Of a DNA stretch of 44,802 nucleotides, positions 10,273-23,020 are shown in pieces. Position 1 is the stretch's first letter. Every line of letters begins with the position of its first letter. Under the pieces are notes generated by a model that saw only the letters and a list, made by a program, of their open reading frames with translations, searched no databases and was not told the origin of the DNA. The DNA comes from Emmonsiellopsis sp. PD_33 (taxonomy: Eukaryota > Ascomycota > Eurotiomycetes > Onygenales > Ajellomycetaceae): assembly GCA_032988165.1 (NCBI GenBank), contig JANTQF010000294.1:1-44802 (forward strand). The letters are read 5' to 3'. Position numbers and translations under genes: made by a program.

Positions 10273-13200
10273 TCAATCTTCCTTTTTCTTCTCAAAACAC
10301 CCTTCTGTGCCTCATCATGCCTTAGGCTTCCTACCTCTTCCCCTCCTCTCTTTTTTCATAGATAGCCCCTCATTCTCATTATTATCCTCCTCTCTCACAT
10401 ACTTCTCATCAGTCACTTCATCCCTACTATTTCTCTACTCTCTAACTGCCAGAAAGACCTCAGCACTATCACATAAGATACCAATCATTTCATTAATCAC
10501 TGAATTTAAATCTACTTCATTACCCTCCATACTCTCATTAATTTTAGCATTCAAATCTCCTTTACTAATCATATCATTTATCACATCATCTATAATATGC
10601 TCCATCTTAAATGCAAGTTATCATTCATGCATCACACTTTATATATTATTATTCATAATGTCCTCCATCTTATCATTACATTATTATCCACAGATCACAG
10701 CCTTATTATGTACAAGTTATGCAGTGTTCTCCATCTCATTTTTTAGTTTCCCTTTATATTTCACAGTCTCCATCTCATTCTCCACAACATCCTCTATATT
10801 CTCATCAGAAGGTTCTCTCTGGACAACCATTACTATCATAATACTCATAGGCTCATAAGGTTATTATCCATGAACAACATTTCACTCATGCTACAATTTC
10901 TGAGTCTTCTTGGGGATGTCTCTTAGCATAAGTAGCACTAGTATCCTATTAATTTTCTTGTAGAGCTCTTTCCCCTACATCAACAAATTGAACATCTTAA
11001 GATTTAAAGCAGCTAGATCCCCCCATTCTAACTAGTCTTCCTCTCACCCTATTAGGATATTTAAACAATCAACAGCTCTCTCTGCCAATCTATCTACCTG
11101 GCCTACCTGGCCACCTAACTGCACAGAGATGTCAGAGATTACTTTCCTCATAAAATTTGCACATTAGTACTATTAAAATGTATGATCAACAGTTAGTATC
11201 TATACATAAACATCTCTTTTCTAACCCAGATGATGTATCCATATCATAATCTGAAATATTATATTCAAATTATGTAGTAACTTGATTAAAATCATTGCTC
11301 AACACCTGCCTAGCTGCAAGTTAGCATTAAATCTCCTCACACAATTAGTCATAACTAGGACTTCAGTCCTCCCTAACTCCTCATTATTAAAGTTATTAAT
11401 GATTATATCCCATTCCTCCTACATTATACCCCTTCTCAACCATGTTATCTTCATACTAAAATTGAAGCACACTATGGATGCTAGCCACACAGCATTCAGT
11501 CTGTAAGTAAACACTGCCATCTTTTCCTTATTAATCTCACACATTTCATATAATACTTTTGTTAAATAATGAGTAATAAGAGACATGTGCATCAACTCAA
11601 TATACCTATTAAAATAAGTTAATGAAATAATATAATAGTAGGTATCAGCTGAATAATAATAACACAGAAAGAACAACAGCCTAAAATCTAGCTGAAAAGT
11701 CAAGTTTTTAAGAGTAGTTACTTTCATCTTCTTCAACCTCATACATTTGTGAAACTCCAAGATTTTCAGAAACAGCAATGTAATCTATAAAGCACATACT
11801 CTTATACTATCCTGTATGAGAATGTCAGTATCATCATTAAGTGTACTTAGTATCAATAATTATTTTATATGCTTGAGGTAAAATGTATAATACTTAAGTT
11901 GCTCCTATAAGCTCATTCAGAGCATCACAGCATTAATGTATTTTGAGGAAATAGCCTCCTCAATCTGCTAACTATCAATCACAGTCTGTTATGATCTTCA
12001 AATTAGTGTTATTTTCAAAAGCTTCAGAATAACAACAGCTGCAGTGTCAGGTTCCATGTGTCTGTTAGTTGAAAGTTACTATATGTAAAGTAGATTAAAT
12101 AGTTCCAATTTCTCTTCCTCTGATGATACTAATTGGAACTTATCAATAGTTAGACACTTAAGGAACTTCTTGAGATCTAAATAATACATTTAGAGGTCAG
12201 TCAGATAAAATAAATACATATAGCTATAGAAATTATGAGTCTTATTTAATAGTAAGATAATCAACACTACCTAGAGAAAGTTCAGCTCAAGTAGCTTCAC
12301 TGCACATGAAATCTCAGAAGATAGATGATGGAGGCAATGCTCTTCATCAATAACTACTCTATACATATAACCTGGGAATTTCAAACAGTATATGGTGATA
12401 TACTTATTATATATAGTTATCTCTTCAACTAGTAGTAGATCTTCAGTTTCAGGGGCAGCAGGGTAGGAGTCCTTATTATTCATGAATGAAGAGTTAGGTA
12501 TTAATAACTTATTATCTGTGAATAATAAGAACTTATTATTGATAATCTTTCATTTCTTGTGTGTTTCCTTTCATTCTGAATGTAAATCTATAGAAAGAGT
12601 ATTCAATTTATTATTATCTATTGCAACATCTCACTCCTTTATCATCTTAACCTCAATAAAATACTTCTAGAATGTAAAATGCAATATAATAAACACCATT
12701 CAATCAGGATTAGTGGTCTTGTACTTGTAGAGCTAAGACTTCTTCAGATGTGTTAGTGTCTCTATCATTACTACCTCCAAGATGCAATGCAAAGAGAACA
12801 TCAGATCATTTCCACAGTGAAATAATCTCACAAATCATAAAGATAATAAATGCAGAAAAAATCTACTATAATTACTCTATTATAATTAAGTAGTAATTAG
12901 TAGGATCATTACAACAGTTAGTCTAACTAACTCTTTACCATTTAGAACACTAATATCCCATGCCTTTAAAATGAAAGATAATGTGGTCAACATCTTTTCA
13001 AGACTCATAGTGTTTGCTAGGATCCTAGCATACAGGGCTAGCTTATCATTTTAAACCTTTTGAAAACTTTTACTTTCCATCTCAAACATCACTGCCACAC
13101 CATTGACCTGATGAGAATGCAGCTTTACAGACTGTAATATATTTAGAGTCAACACTTAATCTTCCTCTATACTTAACATCATCAACATATTAGTAATCAT

Positions 13201-14505
13201 GGGTGTGTTGTAACTGGCATGAGATAGCTCTCTTATCATTATGTAGTTAACTTCATCATATGCATATAGTGCCTTGACTACCTCCTTATTTATTGTACTA
13301 TCCATTATGATCTCAATGATATTCAATACTTTCTGATCTAGATTTTGCAGAGGTAATGAGTCTTCCATCTAATGATTTCTCTCAGTCATTGTGTGCTTGA
13401 TTGCATATATATATAGCTTGTGCTTTTGATGGTGTGTTATCAGTGCAAGTTTTACTTGTAGGTTCATTTTGAGCATATTCTCCTTGAACTTGTTGTCCTC
13501 AGATAATAAGTTAACTACCTCAAGAGGGTTAGTTGTATTATCAACTCTCTCTTTATTATTAAAGAGTAAATCCCAGTCAAAACTGAGATTATCTGCATTG
13601 TTTAGAGCCTTAATGGGTCCTTGCATAGAGTTATCTTATTCCTTAGGGAGGAGCTCATTAATATATGTCACTAGCTTGACTGTGTTGTTTTGAACTCATG
13701 TTTTGTTCAATATTGCTAGTCACTTGTTTTACTTTTATTCTATATGAATATGAATCCAACAATGTAAAAGTGCATAGACTCTATGAAAATCCTTCAAGTT
13801 TGATAATATAGTCCCAGCTTCAATATCTAGTACATAGCAATGGAAGAACTGGTCTTCATTCTGATTGAGCATATAAAGATAGATATTAATAGTTGTTAGG
13901 AATATATAGTATTTCATAATGTTTATTTCAGTGATGTTGAATAAGTCTTAAATCACTTATCAGTTAATTTCCATTGTTGAGGAGACTAAGATCTGTGCAA
14001 TACCTGATGTCATATGAACTAACTTAAAAAACTTTAGTAGAGATAGCATTATAAGGTCTTTTACCTCCTATTTTATTAACCCTGATAGGATCATTCAGCT
14101 GTTCCCACACAGCACAACATACTCTTCAAATAATAATTAATTTTTTGTGAAGAGTAAATAAAGAATATTCATATTAGGACAGTTCTTTAAGTAATCAGCT
14201 ACAAGTCTTTGATCCCTATAAAATTCAACACATTTGAGTCCAAACTTAAAGTAGTAAATTCCTTTTGAAAGGAAATCATGGGCCTATTTAATATCTTTAG
14301 TAGTAATTGTTATCTCAGCTTTCTTCTTTCTTGATGCTCTTTTGCCTGCATTTCTACTGGGCTGCATAGTGGATGCCTTCTGAGTTATTATCATTTTAGA
14401 TGCTGGAATAGAGGCTTATTAGATGTTAGCTTCTCTAAGAGATGAGGATGACTAACCTGTGTCAGGAGGCTTCAGATCTGTGTTGGGAGGCTTTAAAGAG
14501 TCCAT
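10273..14505 (-). pseudogene. SNF2-family DNA-dependent ATPase relic, 1,410 codons
   Basis: From an ATG at 14505 one frame runs to a stop at 10273-10275 with no net frameshift in any block I checked, but with many internal stops (TAG, TAA, TGA) of the kind C-to-T change gives. Motif I of SNF2 helicases (MGLGKT in active proteins) is read as MSLEKM at 12991-13008 within LANTM...LTTLSFILKA. Motif II (DEGH/DEAH) is DEEH at 12337-12348 within YRVVIDEEHCLHHLSSE. Motif VI (HRLGQKR) is HHLG-stop-KR near 11221-11241, followed by ILTVDHTF. A C-terminal extension of about 300 codons is acidic, with repeated KMEDIM/KMEHII-like segments. The N-terminus is Pro/Ser/Thr-rich, then basic (KRASRKKKAE). Such ATPases remodel chromatin or translocate on DNA. 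Its position next to the left end suggests a role in the element's life cycle, which is inference. Confidence 0.88.
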
Positions 14506-16022
14506 TATTTAAGATTGGTATTTAAAATAGTTAGTTGATGTTCATTTCAAGAGGTAGTTCATCAAGAGAAGTTATTATTCATAAATAATAACTGTATTAA
14601 AAATGTAATTGTCTGTGGACAACAATATAGAGATATTCAGTATAAAATGTTGTCTGCAGACAATAGATGCAGTAAAAATACTATCTTAGTGGTAATATCA
14701 GTATCTCTATATATCTAATCCCTGTAGTTTATTGAGATTATAAAGGATTCTGAGATTAAAGTTATTATCTATATCCAACAAAAATTTGCTATCAGTTCAG
14801 AGTTGAGTGCTTACCTAAAGAGTGAAGTGAAGAGCATTGTGGAGGATTCAAAAACATAGCAGGGGACACTAAACAGATAGTTTCATTAATAACTTTATTC
14901 ACCAGCTAAAATATATGAGAAACTGAGGGACTAGAAAAGGCTACTTACTCTCTTTACTCATGCAATCCCATGGAATCCACTGTTCATAGCTAATAGGCAT
15001 GGCAAAGTGAGTTTGCCATGCAGCTAAAACTGGCCCACATAAAGCTTGTTTTGCCAAGTTACACTACAACTAGCCTAGTTTCCTGGCAGCAAAGCAAGAG
15101 AGGGTATTAAATGTGACAGAGCTATTAGGAAGGGAATAGTATATTAATTAGTATAAATATAAAGACTTATCTGTTAGAGATAAATGTACAGATATTAGAA
15201 ACTTAACAGTAAGAATATTGTAGAGTGTAAGAGTAAGAAGAAAAAGAGAGAGATCTTTAACTCTCAAGACTCAGTCTAACTCAATCTAGTATAGTAATAT
15301 GAACAAGGAATACAGCTAGGCCTAATAGGATTAATTTACTGAGAAGCTTTATGTTCCTCATACAGAGATAATAAGCTTTCAAGATCCAGTTGCATCCTTA
15401 CTGCATTTAGAATAGTTTAGTTTATCTTTATCTAAGGATAATAAAGCTGCCCTGTCAGTCTCATACCACTTTCAGTGCTTATCTCCTCAATCAGCAGTAA
15501 GTATATTTTAGTATTCTTTTTCTACTACCAATGAAAAGCCTTGAATATTTCCATATGAGATCACCAGTTGGTCAAACCTGGGTAGTAAAAGAAAAACACT
15601 AAAATATTCTTACTACTAGTTAAGAAGATACTTCATACTTTGTCTAGTATATTAATATAACAGTTCATCATTCAATAAAGATAAGAGTAATATTAATTTA
15701 TAGCCTGAATGCAGGGCTTTCTAATGCAAGTGTTATTATTTTCATTGTTAGTAGATTGATATTTATGGTGATTATGATAAAGAAAATATATATATATAGA
15801 GTAAAATATAAAAAATATATATATATATCTATATCTAGACTAACATGCCCAACTCACTCTGTACCAGCAACTAAGAGAATAAAGCTTTTACTCTGTCATA
15901 ATAGAGTAGAACCTCATGCTATACCTATAATATTATTTTAAAGAGCTATTATTCTCTGCTGATCATATCCTCATGACTTACTCTATCAGGGTGTTCTGAG
16001 GTAGTTATTAGTAGTTATGTAG
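14506..16022. other. Between the divergent hAT genes: no gene recognised
   Basis: This would have held the SNF2 promoter. Three of the palindromes lie at 14575-14663. A segment at about 15400-15465 is repeated at about 16410-16478 (CTGCATTTAGAATAGT ... GATAATAAAGCT), so roughly 1 kb is bracketed by direct repeats of about 70 bp. A stretch near 15110-15300 has the look of a decayed LTR but I found no partner. Confidence 0.45.
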
Positions 16023-16417
16023 TTTTTAGTTCTTATTAGCTATCTACTAAGTATGATTTTATTGATATTACTGCAGTTCTTCTCTAAATTTAGTGGTCTA
16101 GTGGTTTCTTCCTTGGTATTCCACAATTCCCTTTGTGAAATTTCATGAAATAAACTCTAGGGTTTAAATCCAGTAGGGACTTTTTTTTTTCTTCAGTTGT
16201 AGTCTTACTGCATGTAGTAGTCACATGATTTTTAGTTCTTATTAGCTGTCTACTAAATATGATTTTGTTGATATTACTGCAGTTCTTCTCTAGATTCAGT
16301 GATCTAGTGGTTTCTTCTCTTAGAACTTGATGACTTTCTTTGTAGAGTTTCAGGGAACAAACTCTAGAGTTTAAATCTAGTGGGGACTTTTTTTTTTAGT
16401 TGTAGTCTTACCTGCAT
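16023..16417 (+). repeat. Tandem duplication, about 206-bp period, with Pol III-like boxes
   Basis: 16023-16213 and 16229-16417 are clearly the same sequence. Each unit has an A-box-like match (TGGTCTAGTGG at 16094-16104; TGATCTAGTGG in the second), then a B-box-like GGTTTAAATCC (16161-16171) that would be GGTTCGAATCC before CpG loss, and a run of nine or ten Ts. That layout suggests a tRNA-derived SINE. The acceptor arms do not pair, so it is not a tRNA gene itself. Confidence 0.5.
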
Positions 16418-16928
16418 TTAGAATAGTACAATTTATATTTATCTATAGATAATAAAGCTACCCAGTCAGTCTTACCTGAAATCACTAGTTATAAGATGAA
16501 CTGTTATTTTAACTATCTTTTTCATTATCTTCATCAGTTCTGATGTTCTCAATCTGTCTGTGGGCTTCAATGAAGATAAATGCATAGCTATAACTTAGAT
16601 AATATCTTTACTGAAGATTCTAGAATAATCTAATAAGTACATTTAATACTAATTTTCTTTCTCTGTTTGCCCAAGTGTGACTCCAGTCATTATCTTTTTG
16701 TTGAAAATCCAGATTTTATTAATATTATTACCATACATCTTTATTATCCTCAGACAAAGAAATCAGCTGAGTCAGCATCAATCTTATCCACAGACAACAA
16801 TAATGCACTTGCCAAAAATCCTGTCCCTTCAAGACTTATCAACTACTTTTATGATGATCTAATAATTAATGCCATCCCTACAACTAAAACCTACATGGCC
16901 AGTGTGGTAGGCACTTCATCATCAATAG

Positions 16929-17880
16929 CAATGAGTAGTTCTATAACCCTCAGGCCCTATTCTAGGTTCCAGCCTTGTGTGCTTAGTCTTAAGAGTGGTA
17001 ATATCCATTTCACTACTTACAACTCTATCATGAAATGCCACTTCAACATCTAAAAGGATCTCTAACAGGATTAACAATAAGTAGTTCTATAACCTCAAGA
17101 CTCTCTTTCAGCTAACCATACTGAGTTTAGAGACTAGTAGTATTCATATCATTCTAATAGTAGTATCACTCACATTGTGCCCATCTATGAGGGTTTTGCC
17201 CTTCCCCATGCTATCTCCCATATTGATATGACTAATCATGAGCTGATAAATTACCTTATGAAGATCCTTGCCAAGTGTGATTACAGCTTCTTCACCACTG
17301 CTGAGCATAGAATTGTCCATAACATCAAGGAGAAGCTATAGATGTTACTCTCAACTTCTAATAGGAAATCTAGACTGCTTTCTAGAGCTCTAACTTGGAG
17401 AAATCTTACAAGCTTTCTAATGGCCAGGTCATCACCATTAGTAATGAGTGGTTCCACACCTCTGAGACTCTCTTTCAGCCTAGTATACTGGGTCTTAACA
17501 GCAGTAGTATCCATATCACCACCTATAATACTATTATAAAGTACAATGTTGACATCCAAAAGGATCTTTACAGTAATATTATTATAGTGTGTATTTCTCT
17601 TTTCTTTATGTTAAGATGTTGCTAACAACTACTAGTCTGATAGTACTATTATATACTCTGATATCTTCAACTATATGCAGAAGGAAATCACTATCCTTAC
17701 TCTTTCATCAATGAAGGTTAAGATCATTACTCCCCCTGAACATAAATACTCCATATAGATTGATGGTTTCATCTTAACCTCCCTCTCAACCTTTCAGCAG
17801 ATGTGGATCTCCAGATAGGAATATGATGAGTTAGAACCTTCCATTATCTACTATAAGTACTTATTATAGTGTTTGTTGTC
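16929..17880 (+). pseudogene. Actin gene fragment with partial triplication
   Basis: From about 17150 to 17870 the plus strand reads through the C-terminal 60% of conventional actin: THIVPIYEGFALPHA, then NYLMKILAKCDYSFFTTAEH, IKEKL, a one-base deletion, then LEKSYKLSNGQVITISNEWF, a part like LFQPSILGL, KDLY, MQKEITILT, SSMKVKIITPPEHKYSI, LSTFQQMWISR and EYDE. Two shorter copies of the region around NERF-PEALFQP precede it: 16929-17066 (to KCHFNI-stop-KDL) and about 17062-17150. The three copies differ in sequence (PCVLSL, LTILSL, PSILGL) beyond RIP-type change. Stops in place of Gln codons (CAG to TAG) fit C-to-T change. No N-terminal third of actin was found. It lies between the two genes of the hAT element and so is probable captured host sequence. 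Confidence 0.85.
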
Positions 17881-19371
17881 CTTGAACAATATTTAGCTGA
17901 CTACTAACCTAGTTATCTGTGGATAATAATATACTTACTAAAAACCTATTCCTCTCAATTGTGAAGTGATTGATTCATCATCTTATATGGCTATTATATA
18001 ACTTACTCTCCAGTAGATATTAATAGTTATTAATTTGATTAGTAAAGAAGATTGTATTAGCTAGTTAGTCAAAATTGTCAGCTCCATTACATAAGTTTAC
18101 TATAAAGATAACTAGTTATTTAATTCTCAAACTTGCCTCTAATCATTGCCACATCATCATTATTTCTCTTTACCTGCTGTGGATCTTGTCAGCTCAAAAG
18201 CAACTAACCTCCTTTTCCAATGGAATATCAAAGTCCAAATTCACCTCCAGTGGCCATAATATAGGGGCTTCAGACTCTGATGTAACAAACTGATGTATAA
18301 TAAGCCAATCAAAATGCTAAATCTTACACACCTACTTCACTTAAGCTTTTCAATTCATACCAGCCCAGGTTAATTCCTTCTGGTCTACCTTGCTTCCAGA
18401 AGAGTGCCACATTAATCAATTCAGTTGAGAGATTCAATGACTGCATGAACTGCATCTAGTATCCTCATAGATGATTACCCTAATATTAAAGAAAGACTCT
18501 GAATGTGGGAGAATGGATTAACTACAGTTAGATTCATAATATTATATTATATGATATCTTTAGCTAGAGGCTTCAGATTGCAGATGATGTGATTCCATAT
18601 AAGTACTATATATAATGTGTTGTACTTTAGTGATCTCCACTGACACTAAAAAATTGCAGGAGTCTAAGTTCTACCTACCATTAAGATACTTGAATGGGTG
18701 CCATGTAAAGATCCAACTTTAAAGAATCTAGTTATTAACTGATCTTTCTATATGCAATCAAACACAGATACAGTAGAGAGCCTCAGTAAATATCTGATTT
18801 CACACTTATTATACTGAGTTGAAGATATATTATAGTTTATTGATTCATATTAAGGATCAGCTCAGAATGCAGTGATCATTCAGACTTGAGAGCTTATCTC
18901 ACAGTATCCATACACCCAGTGCACTGAAGGATCTGGGCCATTCAAAGATTATCTTATACCACATGATTTGCTGAATGATATATCTGCCAGTGGTAGAGCA
19001 TATAGAAATTACTATTTCAGAGATGAAAGTGCAAAGTGTAGCCTTTATAAGCACTAAAAGCATCCATCCTCTGATAATTCTTTGGTGGATACTAACTATA
19101 ATTACAGTTGATGATGTGGACCAGGACATAGTTATATATCTAATAATTCAAATATATTCATAAAGGGTAGGTATTAGCTTATCATGCTAATGAAAAGAAT
19201 TTTTTAGATGACTACCTAAGAAGATTTAGAGAGTCTGGGACTCCCCCTGGAATTATCTCATTCTTCTCATTATTATCTTGGAAAAATTTTGATATTAAAG
19301 ATTATTCATTCCTCATTATTTTCTAAGTCCAGTATCTACTTCTTGCACCTTTCTATTATAATTATAGAAAA
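17881..19371. other. hAT interior without a recognised gene
   Basis: This holds one palindrome (17913) and short open frames on both strands without family resemblance. The transposase promoter should lie in the right part. Confidence 0.45.
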
Positions 19372-22300
19372 ATGAGTCAAAGCTTTGATTCTACCTTTTC
19401 CTCACAGTCACAACTCCTTATTGATAACTCAAGTAATATTAATCTATTAATATCATCATAAATTAGTACATCTATTCCTTCTTTACTGGAATAAATTAGT
19501 TATAACAACTAGTTTGTAGTTTATTCAGGGGCAAAACATTCAAATCTCAAGGTTTTTAAATAATGGTGGAAGTCAACAAAATGGGCTGAGTGCTCTAGAG
19601 GTTTAAAGCCCTTCACCTGGGATTTCATGTGATGTATGGCAAAAGTGTGGCAGTTCTTCTAAGAGGGTGTCATGGCAATAGATGGGGAACCTATAGTGTC
19701 ATGTAAATACTGTGATAAATATTTTGCCTACCCATTACTAAAGGGTGAGATAACAATAATGATGAACAACCATATCAAAAAGAGCTAATACTATTAAAGG
19801 CAGGCAAGGTTTCAAGGTATAGAGAATGTTGATTTAGTGACATCATAAAGAAGAACATCACAATAAATAATAGTAAGCATCCTTTTTATTCCTAAGGCTG
19901 TAGTAGGAGTTCTAGGGCTTCAGCTAACTGTATAAGATCAACATGATTAAGAATAGTAGCACAGATGATATTAAATTCATCAAGAAGAAATTCTGACAAA
20001 CTCTAATAGAGGTTTTAGTCTCTATATAATTATTCTTTCATTTTGTGGATAACTTTTACTTCTACTAAATGATCTAAATGTTGCAACTCAGTGTGATCAT
20101 ACCTAGTGCATCATATATTCTAAAGATTGTCAACAAGCTTATAAAAGAGGGCTTTCAATAGATTCTTAATCATATACCTACTGAGGGTTATATCTCTCTT
20201 GCCCTTGATGGCTGGACCAGCCTATTCAATGATGTATTTATAGTAGTAGCAGTGTACTTTATTAACTACAATTAAAAGTTCTAGGAACTCATACTGAGAT
20301 TTGAACACATTGAAACTGAGTATAGTGGGAGAGAGCTATCTGATATTGCAATGAACATTATAAAGATATATGATATTAAGAAGTAAATATTTAGCATGAT
20401 AATAGATAATGCAAGCAATAATGCAACACTTATTGTAAGTCTAAATATAGTAATATAAACACTGAATTCATCAACACATATTGAGTAATGTGTCAAGATT
20501 CCATGCCTGGCTCATGTAATTCAGCTGGTTGTAAAGAAACTTCTGAACTCAATAAAAATTAACTCAGAAAATAATAGAATAACTCAGGATTGAGATGATT
20601 CTATATTGCCTAACCCCATATGAATGCAGAGTGTCCCCCAGACACTGGCAAAGGTAAGCTTGCTATTACTTTGAAATGTTATCTATAGATAATGTAATTT
20701 TCTGCTACATTTTTATTATCTATGAATAATAATGCTGAATGATTATTACTGACTCTATTTCATTAGATCCATCTATTAACTTAATATATTAATGTGAGTC
20801 TACAGTGCAAACAAGCATTTCATGATATCCAACAGTCTGGTATGAATAGGACAGGTGAAGTGCTAAAGTTACTGGTGATGAATGTAGCCATTTAATAGAA
20901 TTTAACTTTCCATATATTATGTCACACACTTAGACTCAGGGTCTATATAGATAGGTATGTTGGAGATATCAATCAGCAAGCTAAATTTAAACTAGATAGA
21001 AATAAGTAGCAGTTAGTTGAGTATTTAATTGAGCTTACAAAATCTTTTGCTAAATATACAGCTGCACTTTCTATGGTAACAATTTCAACCCTTTCTATGA
21101 TACTTTAGCTGTATAAGAATCTATTCAATCATATCAACCATTATAAAGTGGTATTGGAGAGAAAGTATTTGCACTGGAAGTGCTTAATATATAATATCTT
21201 ATGTAAATGCCATGAGAAGTTGGTTAAATACTACACAGACACAAAAAAGAAGCATGAGTATCTCTATGCTGTTGTAATAATCCTATCTCCAAATTAGAAA
21301 CTAAAGCTCTTCAGTTAAGAAAGTTGGGATGATAATGACTATGAATGATAAGGAAAGTACTGAAACCATTTCCAAGAAGTGTACAATAAATATAGAGATT
21401 GCTTAGTTGGACACCCCCTTTACATAATGGGACACCCCCTCTAACCCGATTAGACCTTAATATGGATTAGAGTTTACACTAAACCCATTATAGGGAAAAC
21501 TAGGCTTAATGGGGAAAGGCACTACTTGGCATGCTTATAATCTTACCACATCAAAACTGCCTACATAGTCAACATAGTGAGCAAGTGAGCACTGAGCACC
21601 CACCTGCACTGTGAGAGATTTAATGATTTTTACCAATTCATTTAAAAATGCAATAAAAAAAATCAGACTCTATTTCCTATTTAGGACTAGCTTGGCAGCT
21701 TATGTAAACTGTCTCCCTGGCCCTCCCTACTATCTGCCATGCCCGCCACGCCCGTAAATGTGGCATAGTAGAGGAAGGGAGATGGATAGTTGAAGGAAGA
21801 TAGAGAGGTCAAGCAATTGATGAGAGATTTGATGAGAGTTTGAAGTGGAAGCCAAAAAGAATGCTAGTCTCACTTAGTCCACACTAAGGCCTAATCAGAT
21901 TAGAGGGGGTGTCTCATTATGTAGAGGGGGTGTCCAACTAAGTAATCTCTAGATATATGTCTAAATTATCTGGTGAAGACACACTACAACAGCAGCCTAG
22001 GCAACAAATAAGATAATTAAATAATCTTTTTGACTTGATCTTCAGTAATGTGCCCAACAGCACTACCTTGGCTGGAGCTAGTGAGAGAAATGAGGTAAAA
22101 AAGTATCTAGATCAAGATTAGTTTGCTACTCTCATGCATGGGGTATCTATTTATATTCATGTAGTGTACTAAATATTAATATAGGGTCAAGTGAGGAATA
22201 TGACTACTTGCTGTACTGGAAGGAACATCATTTATAGTATTCTATTTTAGCACAGATAGTTTAAGACTATCTTTCAGTATCTAGTTCAACTATTAGTGTA

Positions 22301-23020
22301 GAATAGCTCTTCAATGTAGTTTATAATATCTATTATTACCACTACAGTTATTTTAAGCCATCAATCTTGTGGACTCTGATGCTGAAGATGTGCTTGGATT
22401 GGGTCACTCTGAGTGAGAAGAAGAGCAAGTTGGCTGAAGAGGATGAGATGGTAGATGATGAGTTTAATGAAAATAGAAAGAATGATGACTTGACCTTGAG
22501 TGAGATGAATATAATTAGTGATATAAAGGATGAAGGTACTAATATTAATATATCATAAGGTGCTGGAGATGATGAGTCTGAAGATGATGTAGTTTTAGAC
22601 AATTCAAAGAGAAGGTAGCAATAAAATGATAAAGATCAGAGGCCTTTACCAAAGTGGATTTCAATCAGATTGAATGATAGTTCCATATTAAGGCAACCTA
22701 TAGCAATTAGATATCCAGTGACTTCCACATTCCCTGATAATGCATCAACCCCCTGATGTCTCCTCAGTAATATATTAGTATCCTGGCATCTCCCTGGTGG
22801 TACATTAATCCCTCAAAGTTCACTTAGTTTAAGCCAGCCTGTGCATGAAAGAGGATCTCAAGTGTTTGGTAGCCTAGATTCCTTAGGAAAAGAATTGTGA
22901 AGAGAAGCAGCTGAGAGGCATGAAGCAGAGGCTGTGAAAAAATAAGGCAGTCAGTAGCTACAGGACATACAAAAGAAGAGGGCATTAGATATTATGCTGA
23001 ATAAGAAGAGCAATAATTAA
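19372..23020 (+). pseudogene. hAT-family transposase relic, interrupted by a MITE
   Basis: The likely start is the ATG at 19372 (AGAAAAATG context). A BED-type zinc-finger remnant follows (PIVSCKYCDKYFAYPLLKGE, about 19695-19755, then NNHIKKS). The catalytic core shows ISLALDGWTS (about 20192-20221), IIDNASNNATLI (about 20400-20435) and AHVIQLVVKKLL, with Asp in both expected catalytic contexts. Further on come KYYTDTKKKHEYL and, after the MITE, the C-terminal dimerisation domain from YWKEHH (22214) through VTLSEKKSKLAEEDEMVDDE. The frame continues past one stop with an acidic and then coiled tail (KRRALDIMLNK-like end) to a stop at 23018-23020. There are several frame changes between 19372 and 22214, either introns or indels, and many C-to-T stops. 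It is inactive. Its stop lies 402 bp from the right end of the element. Confidence 0.9.
21395..21949. mobile_element. MITE, 555 bp, with 63-bp inverted repeats and TA duplication
   Basis: The ends begin GAGATTRCTTAGTTGGACA and match over about 63 bp, with mismatches nearly all transitions. Each end contains GGACACCCCCT twice in direct order. TA flanks both sides (21393-21394 and 21950-21951). Removing the element and one TA rejoins the hAT transposase frame as VYNKYRYMSKLSGED, which proves the insertion came later than the hAT. It has no coding capacity. It is the only part of the island with CpG (CCCGATTAG near 21446 and several in 21743-21754), so it escaped most of the mutation. The TA target and ends fit a Tc1/mariner-superfamily non-autonomous element. 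Confidence 0.92.

Noticed and set aside
10307..10858. 183-codon Ser/Leu-rich plus-strand frame
   Set aside because: It is the antisense shadow of the acidic C-terminus of the SNF2 relic.
16087..16180. True tRNA gene
   Set aside because: The boxes and T-run fit Pol III, but the would-be acceptor arms do not pair and no anticodon arm forms.
22348..22602. 84-codon Ser-rich minus-strand frame
   Set aside because: It is antisense to the acidic tail of the hAT transposase.
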